Of a DNA stretch of 64,000 bases, positions 34,786-45,171 are shown piece by piece. The stretch spans positions 186,001 to 250,000 of the forward strand of contig NZ_CP186485.1 of assembly GCF_049348705.1 (NCBI RefSeq), written 5' to 3'. Every line of letters starts with the position of its first letter. Position 1 is the first letter of the stretch. Below the pieces are notes generated by a model. The model had not been told where the DNA came from. It saw only the letters and a list, made by a program, of their open reading frames with translations, and did no database searches. Position numbers and translations under genes: made by a program. This DNA is from Paracoxiella cheracis. GTDB taxonomy: Bacteria > Pseudomonadota > Gammaproteobacteria > Coxiellales > Coxiellaceae.

Positions 34786-34978
34786 ATAAACTTGTCATAG
34801 ATTCCTCGGACTTCCCTGTCCTAGTGTGTCATTCTACTAAACGCACCCTGCCGATCTTCCTGATCGGGAAACAACCATAGCGCCACTCTTAATCCGTGTC
34901 AAGACTAACGCACTCCATCGAGCACAAAGACCTGGCATGAGACCGACTGTGATGGTCCCGACAGGCGAATTCACACCA

Positions 34979-35743
34979 TCAGGTAAACACTCTCACTGGT
35001 ATTTTTCGTTCGAAAAGGTATTTTTTAGCTTCATTCGGTGTTTGTTCAGTAAAGTGGAATAGACTAGCCGCAGAAACGGCAGAAGCTCTCGTCTGAGAAA
35101 AAACTTCATAAAAATCTTCGTAGGAACCAGCGCCACCGGAAACAATCACAGGTATCTTCACTGCCTCACAAACTTGATTCACGACATCAAGATCATACCC
35201 AGACAACATACCATCTCGATCGATGGACGTTAACAATATTTCTCCTGCCCCTAAGCTCTCCAGCATTTTTGCCCAAGCACAAGGATCATAACCAGTTAAC
35301 TCCTTGCCTGAATTTTTATAGGTTTGATGCTGTCCCCGGCTACTTTCTTTAAAATCGATTCCAACGACTATGGATTGCGACCCAAAAAAACTGGCACACT
35401 CCTCGACTAATCCAGGATTCTCATAACAGGCTGTATTCAGCAACACTTTATCAGCACCGACTCTAAACAACCGTTTAGCATGCTCTAATTTAGAAATCCC
35501 ACCACCCACAGTTAAAGGAACAAAGCACTCTTCAGAAAATTCCTCTATAACTTGATAATTAGGCTCGCCTTTTTTTTCAGTCGCGGTGATATCCAGAAAA
35601 ATCAACTCATCAACGCAGCGCATATTATAAACTTTTACTGCGGGTAAAACAGTACCCACTCTTCTGTCATTGTAGAATTGCTTGCCTTTTACTAGACCAA
35701 AATCTTTCCAAAGCAAAGTCGGAATAATACGTTTTTTTAGCAT
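34979..35743 (-). CDS. hisF2: HisF-like cyclase subunit of the acetamidino-sugar system
   Basis: 254 residues, (beta/alpha)8 HisF family: RIIPTLLWKDFGLVKG, ELIFLDITATEKKGEPN, VPLTVGGGISKLEHA, LLTSIDRDGMLSGYD, VIVSGGAGSYEDF. Its neighbours are HisH and a WbpG-like amidotransferase, not histidine genes. This set delivers ammonia for conversion of an acetamido to an acetamidino group on surface sugars (WbpG-HisH2-HisF2 type). The start overlaps the end of hisH2 by 7 bp. Confidence 0.88.
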   Translation of the reverse strand: MLKKRIIPTLLWKDFGLVKGKQFYNDRRVGTVLPAVKVYNMRCVDELIFLDITATEKKGEPNYQVIEEFSEECFVPLTVGGGISKLEHAKRLFRVGADKVLLNTACYENPGLVEECASFFGSQSIVVGIDFKESSRGQHQTYKNSGKELTGYDPCAWAKMLESLGAGEILLTSIDRDGMLSGYDLDVVNQVCEAVKIPVIVSGGAGSYEDFYEVFSQTRASAVSAASLFHFTEQTPNEAKKYLFERKIPVRVFT

Positions 35744-36348
35744 AAAATAAAATTTTTAAGTAACTTTAACCCATATAAACCGCTTTTCTCAGGATGAAAC
35801 TGAACACCTGTGATTAGCTCTCGGGTTACTACCGAACAAAATTCATTACCATATTCCGTTTTGGCAAAGCAACTTGTATTCTGTTTAGCTTCAAAATGAT
35901 AACTGTGAACAAAGTAAAAATCTTTTGAGCTTGGAATATCATTGAAGATCGGATGATGCTCTTGAAAAACCACTTCGTTCCATCCGATATGTGGCACAGG
36001 ATAGTCCGTATCAAATTTTAGCTTTTTGACTTCACCAGGAATCAAGCCCAGCCCTTTTGTTTCCTTACCTTCGTAACTGACATCCGCCAACAACTGCATT
36101 CCCAAACAAATTCCCAATAAAGGTATTTTTTGCCTAGGGACTTCTGTTGAAAGAAAATCCCACCAGCCCGACTGCTTTAAGTTTTTTGCCGCATCAGAAA
36201 ATGCACCAACGCCCGGTAAAATAATTTTGTAAGGCTCAGATATTTCTTGTGGCTTACTCAGCAATAAGGGCGACGCGCCACAGTGAGCAACTGCTTTCAC
36301 GACGGAATGGATATTACCCATGCCCATATCAATGATAAGCAGCTTCAT
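35737..36348 (-). CDS. hisH2: HisH-like glutamine amidotransferase of the acetamidino-sugar system
   Basis: 203 residues, class I glutamine amidotransferase. Nucleophile cysteine in LLGICLGMQLLAD, with His-x-Glu in GVQFHPEKSGLYG. It hydrolyses glutamine and channels ammonia to the HisF-like partner. ATG 36348 (MKLLIIDMGMGNIHS) overlaps the last 20 bp of the wbpG-like gene. The three-gene overlap indicates one operon. Confidence 0.9.
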   Translation of the reverse strand: MKLLIIDMGMGNIHSVVKAVAHCGASPLLLSKPQEISEPYKIILPGVGAFSDAAKNLKQSGWWDFLSTEVPRQKIPLLGICLGMQLLADVSYEGKETKGLGLIPGEVKKLKFDTDYPVPHIGWNEVVFQEHHPIFNDIPSSKDFYFVHSYHFEAKQNTSCFAKTEYGNEFCSVVTRELITGVQFHPEKSGLYGLKLLKNFILC

Positions 36349-36532
36349 CTGTGAGCACCACGTTGTCATAGTTAACTTTTGTGAGATTGCCGTATCGATC
36401 TTTTTTCAAAGAACCATCTGCGTTCAACTGAAATAAACCTCGATTCGTAAAGCGATCGCAGGTTTTAATAAATTCCTCTAAACTAACATCTAAAGGCGAT
36501 AATATGTCCTCAATCGGTTTTCCAAGGTACTT
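36329..36532 (-). pseudogene. C-terminal part of the wbpG-like amidotransferase gene
   Basis: About 66 codons read from the IS edge: KYLGKPIEDILSPLDVSLEE ... FTNRGLFQLNADGSLKKDRY ... and TGA. Joined to 39520-40497 through the single AAG they give ...FPSKYLGKPIED in frame, confirming that this is the missing end of the same gene. Confidence 0.9.
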
Positions 36533-36597
36533 AATCTTCCCCTAAATTACCGGACACTAATTTGTTAAAATCTATGAAGTAACAAAGAGGTGATCTC

Positions 36598-36900
36598 ATG
36601 ACAAAGAAGACTCGAAAATACACACCGGAATTTAAAGAAGAAGCAATCCATCTAGCACTCAGTTCTCCTTCCGTGTTAAGCGCTGCAAAAGACTTAGGCA
36701 TGCCCGAAGCGACCCTCCACACCTGGGTGGATAAAGCCAGGAAGAGTGGTGAAGTGATTCATCCCAGCGCAAAGCAACCGGTCAACATAGGGGAACTCAT
36801 TGAATAAAATCAACAGCTTAAGAAGCGACTGGCACGACTGGAACAGGAGAAAGCCATTCTAAAAAAGGCGGCCACGTACTTCGCGAAAGAACTCGAGTGA
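36598..36900 (+). pseudogene. IS3-family OrfA with in-frame stop (copy 2)
   Basis: Same as copy 1, with TAA at 36805-36807 after NIGELIE. The frame then continues in phase to TGA 36898-36900, which overlaps the GTG start of OrfB. One residue differs from copy 1 in the tail (KKAATYF instead of KKVATYF). Confidence 0.85.
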
Positions 36901-37491
36901 AGTACAGCTTTATTCAAAAGCACGCCCAACTATTTGGAATTAACTTGCTATGTGATGTACTGGGTGTCAGTCGTAGTGGTTATTATGACTGGCTATCGCG
37001 ACCTATGAGCCCACGTGAGCAAGCAAACCAACAATTAGATGAAAAAATTAAGGTAATTTATATGAGAAACAAACAACGTTACGGTTCACCACGTATAACT
37101 CGTGCATTGCAAGCGGAATCGATTTCCTGCAGTCACACGCGTATTGAGCGGCGTATGCGCTCCATGGGCTTAAAAGCACTTGCCAAGCGTAGATTTAAAA
37201 TAACCACAGACTCGGGTCACAACAAGGCTATTTTTGAGAATATTTTAAAGAGAGATTTCACGAGAACGGCGATCAATCAAAAATGGGTGAGTGATCTGAC
37301 GTACATTCCAACCCGTGAAGGTTGGTTGTATTTAGCGGTGGTTATCGATGTGCATTCACGTTCGGTTATTGGCTCGTCAATGAATAAAAGCATGAAACAA
37401 GATTTAGTGTGTGATGCGTTATTGATGGCGTTATTCAAACGAAAATATCCAAAGCAAGTGATTATACACTCTGATCGGGGCAGTCAATATT

Positions 37492-39212
37492 TTGGACTTT
37501 GGATAAATTTATAAAAATAATTAAAAATTGCTTGACATAGAAACCGAAAAAAAATTTTACGTTGTAAACAACGTTTGTTCGAAAAAATAAAATAAGGAAC
37601 AAACGATGTTAGCGACAGAAAAACTAAAACAATTCCGTACATTCCTCTACAACATCTTCCCCGCGCGACGCGATGCCAATATGAATTTACTCGATGCCCT
37701 TTCAAGCCATGGCCATCGCTGCAAAACACCCATAGAATTATGTGAATCGCCATACTTTGAACGTGAATACAGTAGTATTACCGATGCGATTAGCGATGGT
37801 TTGTCGGTAGCAAATTGTTGGGATAGCATGATGAAAATACAATATGAACATGTGAGTCATAGCGATGACCGTGTGATCATTATTGCGGATACGACACCAC
37901 AGTCGCGTCAAAGTGCACACTGTGTTGAAGATCGCCATGTGGTTTACAGCCCTAATCCAGCACCGGGTAACAAACCGATTACCATTGGACATGAATATTC
38001 AACGGTATCACTATTGCCCAATGATGGTGCAGCTCAAGAAAAGCATTGGTTAGTTCCACTGGATACGAGGCGCGTTAAAAGCGATGAAAAAGGCAATGTA
38101 GTTGGGATGCAGCAAATTAACCGTTGTATTGCAGACTTAGCGCTTACTCATAAATTGGTGGTTAGCGTGGCTGATTCAAAATATGGTACAGAAGCTTGCC
38201 GTAAACTGGTTAGCGAAAATCCCAATTGGGTACATCTTTTCCGTTTTAACAGTACCCGTAATGTTTTCGCGCCCGCATCAATAGAAGATAATACCTCAGG
38301 AAGTATAAAACGCTATGGTGATGCGATGAAACTAAACGACAGCACGACTCACCGTGAATCCGATGAGATTGTGCAGCAACCCATTACAACCCGCAGTGGC
38401 AAAACTTACCAATTGGAGATTAAAATATGGCGTGACCAATTACTGCGTGGTTCAAAGCAATTTAAAGGATATGAGCATCCTGTTACTGTTGTGCAATTGG
38501 TTGCGGTTGATGCTAACGGTAAATCTTTATATAAAAATCCACTCTGGTTAGGACTCGCTGGTGAACGACGTAATGAAATCACAGCATTAGAAGCGTATCA
38601 CTATTACGATAGACGCTATGACATTGAACACTACTTTCGTTTTGATAAAGACAAACTGTTATTTGACCGATACCAAACACCGGATGTTAAGCACGAAGAA
38701 GATTGGTGGCGGATGACAGCATTAGCGTATACGCAACTTTATCTAGCGAGGAATCTTGCCCCGATTTTACCGAAAAAATGGGAGCGGTATTTGCCGAGCT
38801 TCCAAGTGGATAACGAAAAACCATCAATAACTGCGACCCCTTCACAAACGCAACGGGGTTTTTCTACGGTGCTTGATACCGTTGGCACGCCTGCTAATCT
38901 CTGCAAACCACGCGGTAATCCGCAAGGCAGAACCAAAGGTGATACGCAGGGGAAACGCACGCGACATCCTGCTATTTTCAAAAATAGCAACTCAAAAATT
39001 AAAACGATTCAGAGGACTGAAGAAAAGACGCAAAACTCAGACCCTGAAAAAATAGAGGATTTGATTGGGATAGTAAAATCATGGTTGGATAAAATAAATT
39101 TTACACCTGAGCAATTCTACGAATTGCTGCAAAAAACAGCTTAAGATTTAGAAACTCACATTTTTTGATTATTGTCCTAACTGGCAAGGGATTTTATTTA
39201 TCCAAAGTCCAA
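37492..39212 (+). mobile_element. IS4-superfamily insertion sequence, copy D (1721 bp)
   Basis: 6-bp duplication AATATT at 37486-37491 and 39213-39218. Same length and ends as copies A and C. Confidence 0.97.
37606..39144 (+). CDS. IS4-superfamily DDE transposase (copy D)
   Basis: 512 residues with an intact frame. Two differences from copies A and C: FRFDKDK instead of FRFGKDK inside the YREK block, and PEQFYE instead of PEKFYE at the C-terminus. The second is shared with the fragment at the window start. The G to D change lies between the catalytic Glu and Lys and might weaken activity. Confidence 0.93.
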   Translation: MLATEKLKQFRTFLYNIFPARRDANMNLLDALSSHGHRCKTPIELCESPYFEREYSSITDAISDGLSVANCWDSMMKIQYEHVSHSDDRVIIIADTTPQSRQSAHCVEDRHVVYSPNPAPGNKPITIGHEYSTVSLLPNDGAAQEKHWLVPLDTRRVKSDEKGNVVGMQQINRCIADLALTHKLVVSVADSKYGTEACRKLVSENPNWVHLFRFNSTRNVFAPASIEDNTSGSIKRYGDAMKLNDSTTHRESDEIVQQPITTRSGKTYQLEIKIWRDQLLRGSKQFKGYEHPVTVVQLVAVDANGKSLYKNPLWLGLAGERRNEITALEAYHYYDRRYDIEHYFRFDKDKLLFDRYQTPDVKHEEDWWRMTALAYTQLYLARNLAPILPKKWERYLPSFQVDNEKPSITATPSQTQRGFSTVLDTVGTPANLCKPRGNPQGRTKGDTQGKRTRHPAIFKNSNSKIKTIQRTEEKTQNSDPEKIEDLIGIVKSWLDKINFTPEQFYELLQKTA

Positions 39213-39519
39213 AATATTGTTCGAAAAAATATAGGGAAATCATCAAGCAAAACAAGCTGATTGGTTCAATGAGCAGAAAGGCTAATTGTTGGGATAATGC
39301 CATTGCAGAAAGTTTTTTCCATACCCTAAAAACGGAACTTGTGCATGTGAATGATTACACAACACGCGCTGAAGCAAGGCAAAGTCTTTTTCAGTATATT
39401 GAAGGCTATTACAATCACAGAAGAATGCATTCAGCTATTGACTACAAGACCCCTGTTGCGCTTGAATGTGCTGCGTAAAATCGAAAAAAAATGTGTCCGG
39501 TAAAGTGAGGGAAGATCAA

Positions 39520-40497
39520 CTTGCTAGGAAAACGTCCATCGTATTTTTTCACCAACTCAAGCCCTTGCTCCCTTGACAGCAAGCCTCTGCGAATATGTAA
39601 AGACGCAATATCAGTTGCCCTGGAAAATCCAAATTTTAAAAATTTAAAATAGTCATGGATGCCCGTTTGATGATTGTCTAAATTTTCATAATTAACAATG
39701 GAACCCTCTACCAATTGACCATTATTACAGTTAAAACCATACGCCTGAGCAACCAAAGAATTACGATACCCATCCCAAGGCTCAAAATAGCCAAGAAAAA
39801 TACCTGTAACACCAACGTCGCTCAAAGCAGCATCATCAGGATAAGTATAAAGCAGCAAATCTTTTTTCTGGATATTGTATAAATCCAAATCGGTAACGCG
39901 CATTCCTAGCAAACCGCCAAACTCTTCCAACCAACGTCGATTTAACACTCGCTCTTCTTTTGCAAGCTCTGGACCGCCATATTCATTTTGCGAGTTCTCA
40001 CCCCAAATAATGAGGGGAATACGATAGTTAACTGCCACTTGAATAGGTATTGTAAAGATACCAACATGCTCAGGCCATGAAATATCGCCAACCTCTAATA
40101 AACCAATGCGATTCAGCTTTCTTCGAACCTTTGGATTTGGTGAAGCCTCAATATAATCAACACCCAGTTCTTTAATATTCTGAATATTTTTTTTACCCAC
40201 CTCAGATACATCACATGTCGTTGACGTCACACACAGAGGATTCATTCCGTATTCCAACATTTTAATGACTTGATAGGTGCTGTCTTTTCCCCCACTAACT
40301 GGAATAATACAGTCCCAGTTTTCTCCATTTTTCGATCGATACCGATCGAGAATTGACAATAATTCTTTTTTACGCTGGCCCCAATTAACTTGCTTGCGAT
40401 TATGATAGTTCTGGCAAGCATCACATACACCTGCATCATCGAAGGTAAGATCTGGCTTCGTTTCAGGTAATAAGCAATTGACACAATATCGAATCAT
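39520..40497 (-). pseudogene. WbpG-like N-acetyl sugar amidotransferase, disrupted
   Basis: About 326 native codons. Zinc-binding cysteines CVNCLLP...CDACQNY, PP-loop IPVSGGKDSTYQV and GENSQNEYGG are typical of the PP-loop ATPase that forms an acetamidino group on LPS sugars (WbpG/PseA type). The IS3-type element enters after FPSK, and translation would add about 25 foreign residues and stop at 39442. The last 66 residues are at 36329-36532. With it broken, the hisH2-hisF2 pair has lost its acceptor enzyme here unless another copy exists. Confidence 0.9.
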
Positions 40498-40507
40498 CGA
40501 CCTCCCC

Positions 40508-41125
40508 TTATCTTTTTTCTAAAAGAAACCATGTGATATCATCTTGAGGAAAATGATTGTCCCGATGATAAGAAAAACCGTAATCAACGAGCTGGAGGTT
40601 TGGATAAGCATCCAACATTTCGCCGCAAAAATCTCGCTTAAATAATTTGTTATCATGCCCACGATAAGGGATGCTTACTGGCGATGGATTATAGTACTCA
40701 GCCAAACAAATATAACGATCACTCGCCTCATAAATTACTTTATATGCTTTTTCCAAAAAATCCGGATTGATATGTATTAATAAACCCTTACTCAAAACAA
40801 AATCATATTTATTTTTTGGAGAAAAATTTAAAATCGATTCAATATAGACATTTTCACAACCCAAAGATTCTAAATGCTGCTTAGCATTTGGGTTAATTTC
40901 TACCGCAGAAAATTTTGCGCTCGGCAATAATTTTTTCATTGCCATAATATTCATACCAATATTAGCACCATACTCTAATACTGACTCAATCTTTACCGTC
41001 GATGAAAAAATTTTACTAAAAAACTGAATATTACTCACCAGAAGCTGTATTGACCGATTCCTCTGAATATAACTATCCGAAAAATCTTCTGTCCAAAACA
41101 CTTCCTGTTCACTTTGATATTTCAT
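40508..41125 (-). CDS. Methyltransferase of the pseudaminic-acid-associated type
   Basis: 205 residues. FWTEDFSDSYIQRN at the start, SAM-binding VLEYGANIGMNIMAM, then EINPNAKQHLESLG and VLSKGLLIHINPDFL. This is the pattern of methylases accompanying pseudaminic/legionaminic acid genes. It stands 10 bp before the wbpG-like gene in the same operon. The methylated sugar is unknown. Confidence 0.82.
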   Translation of the reverse strand: MKYQSEQEVFWTEDFSDSYIQRNRSIQLLVSNIQFFSKIFSSTVKIESVLEYGANIGMNIMAMKKLLPSAKFSAVEINPNAKQHLESLGCENVYIESILNFSPKNKYDFVLSKGLLIHINPDFLEKAYKVIYEASDRYICLAEYYNPSPVSIPYRGHDNKLFKRDFCGEMLDAYPNLQLVDYGFSYHRDNHFPQDDITWFLLEKR

Positions 41126-41258
41126 AAATCCTCCAAACTATATTAAAATGGGTTTAAATTGCTAATAAGCTCCCCCTACTCTAAATATCCATTTAAGCAT
41201 ATTATTGCATTATTTATGCTTAGACGCTAAGATACTGAATTCATTAAGTGTATCTGAT

Positions 41259-42866
41259 CTATAAAAAGTAATCGACTATAAATTCTTTACCCTTCTTACT
41301 GACTGACGTTTGAATTGCTGGCACAAGCTTTTCCCAATCAATCATCGCACGATTATTTTGATCAAAATAACCTTTCAAAATAGAACAACGTTTAGATAAA
41401 GACCGCTCTGCTTCATCAGACAATTTTTTCAACCCAAAATCCACTAAAATCATTGGCTTATTCGACATACAAGCTGTCCGGAACGTTGTGCTAGCGACAT
41501 AATCACAAAGCAAATAATCTGCCTCATTAACTGCGCTCTCGAATGATTCGTAAGATATTTTAATACCCAAATCTTTTTCGAAATACTGGGGCATCTTAAC
41601 AGGGCTCTCGGGATGTGGCTTTAATATCACGTCATATCCCAATTCTTTTAAAAAGGACGATAAACGTATTTGCCAATCAACGGCCGTTTGATTACTCATA
41701 AAATCAGCCGCACAACCAACGCGCTCACAAGGATAAATGGTTATAAAAAATAAAATCTTCTTGGCGTGACTCGATTGTATATTTGATGCAGATCCAACTG
41801 AACAACGTACACTTTTATCTTGTACATGATCGAATTCAACTTTACACAGGTCTTTTCGACAAACCGTTTCTAAACGGCCTGCCTGTTTTTTTGAAAACGT
41901 TACAAATCGATCACACGTTAAAAACTCAACAAAGTTAATATAGTCTAAATCACAAATATGAGAGTAGGCATGCCCCCCCGCATGATCAAATGAAGTAACG
42001 AATCCACCACGTTCTCTTACAACAATCGCGAGCATTCTTGACCAGGGAGACCCACCTGTATTCGACCATAAATTTAACGGTAAATCGTTTCTCTTTTTTA
42101 ACAAGGCAATATGCGTCCTGATCCTGCAAATGCTTTTCTCCAATACCTCCGTGATATACCGCGTAAATACTGCAGGACATGACAAATTAAAATGTCTAAA
42201 CATTTTCTCATTCAATAGAGCCAGTTTGCCCAACCATTCTCTTTCTGTATCAGATAGAGACTCATCAACCCCTGAAAGCGGATGAAAAAAAGCATTGTCC
42301 CTTTTAAAAATAACCCGTTGAGAACCAAACCTCTTTCTCCAAGCTTGAACGAGTGGTTGCGTGGTTGACGTAATAACATCATCTTTATAATTAACTGTAC
42401 GCAAGGTTCTCCGTGAGATACCTTCGCAGTGACTCATCAATATATCTCGGGTAAAGCGCAATGGTAAACGCCATCGATTTAGCGGTGCAGGACCTCTTTC
42501 TAAACAAGAAACATAAGGGTCCTCAAAGAGGTAATTTTCTGTTTTTAGGTACTTTAATAATGAATAACGTTGGCCAAGCTCTATTGTATAACTGTCGGTA
42601 GAAGCTTTGGAGTAAAGCAGTGCAGCCTGAAACATATTTATAGATAAATTTATAAATTTGGGAGTAAGCACCTCAATACACTGCGATACCTCCTTATTAT
42701 CCGCGCGTAAAACTTGAAGGAAATCGGCTAACTCATTAAACAAATGCGAGCGATATGCTCTGGTTTCAGAAATTTTTACAGGCCAATAAAAATCTTCAAT
42801 GCCTGATTCATTAAATTTAGTATGATTGAAAGATAAATCTAGAACTTTCGTTTTTGCTGTAACCAC
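41259..42866 (-). CDS. Surface-polysaccharide protein, glycosyltransferase/capsule-transferase-like
   Basis: 535 residues, no signal peptide. The C-terminal third has ILFFITIYPCERVG, ELGYDVILKPHPESPVKM and ADYLLCDYVASTTFRTACMSNKPMILVDFG, a GT-B-like layout with the KPHPE motif found in capsule and CDP-glycerol-type transferases. The N-terminal two thirds are not recognised. Position next to the acetamidino-sugar genes supports a role in LPS or capsule. 132 bp separate it from the methyltransferase. The 186 bp before it (42867-43052) show nothing clear. Confidence 0.65.
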   Translation of the reverse strand: MVTAKTKVLDLSFNHTKFNESGIEDFYWPVKISETRAYRSHLFNELADFLQVLRADNKEVSQCIEVLTPKFINLSINMFQAALLYSKASTDSYTIELGQRYSLLKYLKTENYLFEDPYVSCLERGPAPLNRWRLPLRFTRDILMSHCEGISRRTLRTVNYKDDVITSTTQPLVQAWRKRFGSQRVIFKRDNAFFHPLSGVDESLSDTEREWLGKLALLNEKMFRHFNLSCPAVFTRYITEVLEKSICRIRTHIALLKKRNDLPLNLWSNTGGSPWSRMLAIVVRERGGFVTSFDHAGGHAYSHICDLDYINFVEFLTCDRFVTFSKKQAGRLETVCRKDLCKVEFDHVQDKSVRCSVGSASNIQSSHAKKILFFITIYPCERVGCAADFMSNQTAVDWQIRLSSFLKELGYDVILKPHPESPVKMPQYFEKDLGIKISYESFESAVNEADYLLCDYVASTTFRTACMSNKPMILVDFGLKKLSDEAERSLSKRCSILKGYFDQNNRAMIDWEKLVPAIQTSVSKKGKEFIVDYFL

Positions 42867-43052
42867 GCTATCGGACTCCGAATACCAACCATCTCACCAT
42901 CAATCTTTTCCTTTTCAAACCCGGATTATGGGAGCTTTTCAGCGGGTGACTTCATCTCTTCTCCTAGCGAGGCAGACACTGGATTGCCTGGCCTGATATT
43001 TTAACCACTTCCACAGGATTTTCAATATTCAGGGGATTCTACTCATCATCCA

Positions 43053-43694
43053 CTACTTGCTTTCTTTCCCATGCAGCATGGGTACGAACACGACAGAATC
43101 ATAACTTGTTGTTTCATAATTGTTTTTCTGGCGAACAACGAGCTGTAGCTCTTGCCACACCAACTGCTCACCGATGGGAATAACCAAACGGCCACCCGCT
43201 TCACTGAGCTGGTCCATCAGGGCTTCAGGCACCTCAGGCGCCGCTGCTGTGACAATAATACCATCGTAGGGGCCATGTTCAGGCCAATCCAGGTAGCCAT
43301 CGCCATACAGGGTGTTTATATTGCTTAAGTTTAATTGTTGAAATCGTGATTCCGCTTGCTTCAATAACGGTTTAATGCGTTCTACTCTATAAACTTCATT
43401 GGCGAGTTGCGATAGAATTGCAGCTTGATAGCCAGAACCTGTTCCAACTTCTAAAACCTTATGAACCTTTTCACGCTGCCCCATCATTAATTCTGTCATC
43501 CGTGCCACTAATGAAGGCTGCGAGATAGTTTGACCACAATCAATAGGCAAAGCCTCGTCTACATGAGCAAAATTTTCTTGATGTGAACCGACAAACTGCG
43601 CACGTGGCGTCGCTGCCACAGCATTCAAAACTGCTTTATTTTTGACACCCGATAGCTCGCAGAGCTCTGCGAGTTGCTCATCCTTGGCGCTCAT
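43053..43694 (-). CDS. pcm: Protein-L-isoaspartate O-methyltransferase
   Basis: 213 residues. Motifs: PIDCGQTISQPSLVARMTEL and the SAM site VLEVGTGSGYQAAILSQLA. Repairs isoaspartyl residues in aged proteins (cytoplasm). Normal family length. It lies 13 bp downstream of gltX, probably cotranscribed. Confidence 0.95.
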   Translation of the reverse strand: MSAKDEQLAELCELSGVKNKAVLNAVAATPRAQFVGSHQENFAHVDEALPIDCGQTISQPSLVARMTELMMGQREKVHKVLEVGTGSGYQAAILSQLANEVYRVERIKPLLKQAESRFQQLNLSNINTLYGDGYLDWPEHGPYDGIIVTAAAPEVPEALMDQLSEAGGRLVIPIGEQLVWQELQLVVRQKNNYETTSYDSVVFVPMLHGKESK

Positions 43695-43707
43695 ATATAT
43701 TCCTTAG

Positions 43708-45132
43708 TTAAATTTGCTCACCAGCAAAAATTGCGGCACGCTTCAAGCGATCAACCACTTGTTGCTGGCCGATTAAAAATAAGGTTGCATCGATTGGAGG
43801 CGAGACGGTATTTCCTGTCACCGCAACGCGAATTGGCTGAGCTAATTTCCCTAACTTTAAGCCACTTTCTTCGGCCACATTAATGATGACTTGATGAATG
43901 GCCTCTTTATCCCAATTCGTTAATGCAGCGATACGATCGTGTGTGATTTTTAACGCTGCAGCGATGTCGGGCGTTAGATGTTTACGTGCTGCTTTTTCAT
44001 CATAACCTGTCAAATCTTGATAAAAATAAATGCTACGCTCTGCCATCTCTTCCAAAGTTTTTGTGCGCTCAGCTTGCAACGCAACCACTTGCTCTAAACT
44101 CGGACCCTGATGATAATCGACACCGAGTTTTTTTAACTGATCTCCCAAAGGCTCAGCCACTAAAATCGGACTCAACGTTTTCATGTAATGTTGATTTAAC
44201 CAAATAAGTTTTGATGGATTAAACGCAGCCGGCGAGCGACTAATAGCATTGACATCAAAATATTGAATCATCTCATCGCGTGAAAAAATTTCTTGATCGC
44301 CATAAGACCAACCCAACCGCACTAAATAATTTACCAATGCTTCCGGCAAATATCCTTCTTGACGATATTGCAATACGCTGACGGCACCATGACGCTTCGA
44401 TAGGCGTTTACCATCAGGACCTAAAATCATCGGGACATGCCCATACTGTGGCAATTCCGCGCCTAATGCTTTTAATATATTGATTTGCCGCGGCGTATTA
44501 TTGATATGATCATCACCACGAATCACATGAGTAATTTTCATATCCCAATCATCAACTACCACTGTTAAATTGTAAGTGGGTGTACCATCGGTACGCGCAA
44601 TGATTAAGTCATCTAACTCATTATTACTAATCGTGATCGTGCCTCGAATCATGTCTTCAAAAGTCACCATACCTTCTTTGGGATTGCGAAAACGAATGAC
44701 ATAAGGCTCATTAGATTCTCGTGGTGATAAATCACGACAATGACCATCATAGCGCGGCTTTTGCTTTTGCTTTTGCTGTTCAGTACGCAAGGCCTCCAAA
44801 CGTTCTTTCGTGCAATAACATTTATAAGCATGACCACTATCCAATAATTGTTGGATAACATCACGATAACGGTCAAATCGATGGCTTTGATAATAAGGCC
44901 CTTCATCATAATCAAGGTGTAACCATTCCATGCCTTGCAAAATGGCATCCATCGATTCTTTTGTTGAGCGCTCCACGTCAGTATCTTCGATACGAAGAAT
45001 AAATGTACCCCCGTGCTTGCGAGCAAACAGCCAGCTAAACAATGCTGTGCGAGCACCTCCTACATGAAGATAGCCTGTTGGGCTTGGAGCAAAACGAGTG
45101 CGAACAGTCTGGTTGTGAAGTAAATTTGACAT
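43708..45132 (-). CDS. gltX: Glutamyl-tRNA synthetase
   Basis: 474 residues, class I aminoacyl-tRNA synthetase. HIGH-type motif FAPSPTGYLHVGGART, GIRGDDH-like VIRGDDHINN, and KMSKS-type LSKRHG. Charges tRNA-Glu. ATG 45132 (MSNLLHNQTVRTRFAPSPTG) is the closest start to the family N-terminus. Upstream ATGs at 45138 and 45147 are possible; no strong ribosome-binding site decides. Confidence 0.96.
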   Translation of the reverse strand: MSNLLHNQTVRTRFAPSPTGYLHVGGARTALFSWLFARKHGGTFILRIEDTDVERSTKESMDAILQGMEWLHLDYDEGPYYQSHRFDRYRDVIQQLLDSGHAYKCYCTKERLEALRTEQQKQKQKPRYDGHCRDLSPRESNEPYVIRFRNPKEGMVTFEDMIRGTITISNNELDDLIIARTDGTPTYNLTVVVDDWDMKITHVIRGDDHINNTPRQINILKALGAELPQYGHVPMILGPDGKRLSKRHGAVSVLQYRQEGYLPEALVNYLVRLGWSYGDQEIFSRDEMIQYFDVNAISRSPAAFNPSKLIWLNQHYMKTLSPILVAEPLGDQLKKLGVDYHQGPSLEQVVALQAERTKTLEEMAERSIYFYQDLTGYDEKAARKHLTPDIAAALKITHDRIAALTNWDKEAIHQVIINVAEESGLKLGKLAQPIRVAVTGNTVSPPIDATLFLIGQQQVVDRLKRAAIFAGEQI

Positions 45133-45171
45133 CGCCATAGCATACACTATTCATTAAACGTTCGAAATGAT

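Larger units (their letters stand above)
36897..39478 (+). pseudogene. IS3-family OrfB split by IS4-type element (copy 2)
   Basis: The N-terminal part 36897-37491 (GTG start) runs to SDRGSQY, and the C-terminal part 39215-39478 resumes YCSKKYREIIKQNK. The IS4-type insertion with AATATT duplication lies between them. The intact sequence in copy 1 (near 26915) shows the pre-insertion state. Confidence 0.93.
36533..39519 (+). mobile_element. IS3-family element (1260 bp) in the wbpG-like gene, itself interrupted
   Basis: Same ends and 3-bp duplication CTT (36530-36532, 39520-39522) as the copy at 24233-27219. It contains a full IS4-type copy inside OrfB. Confidence 0.93.

Noticed and set aside
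34713..42866. Genomic island integrated at tRNA-Thr
   Set aside because: No integrase gene and no repeat of the tRNA 3' end were found on the far side.
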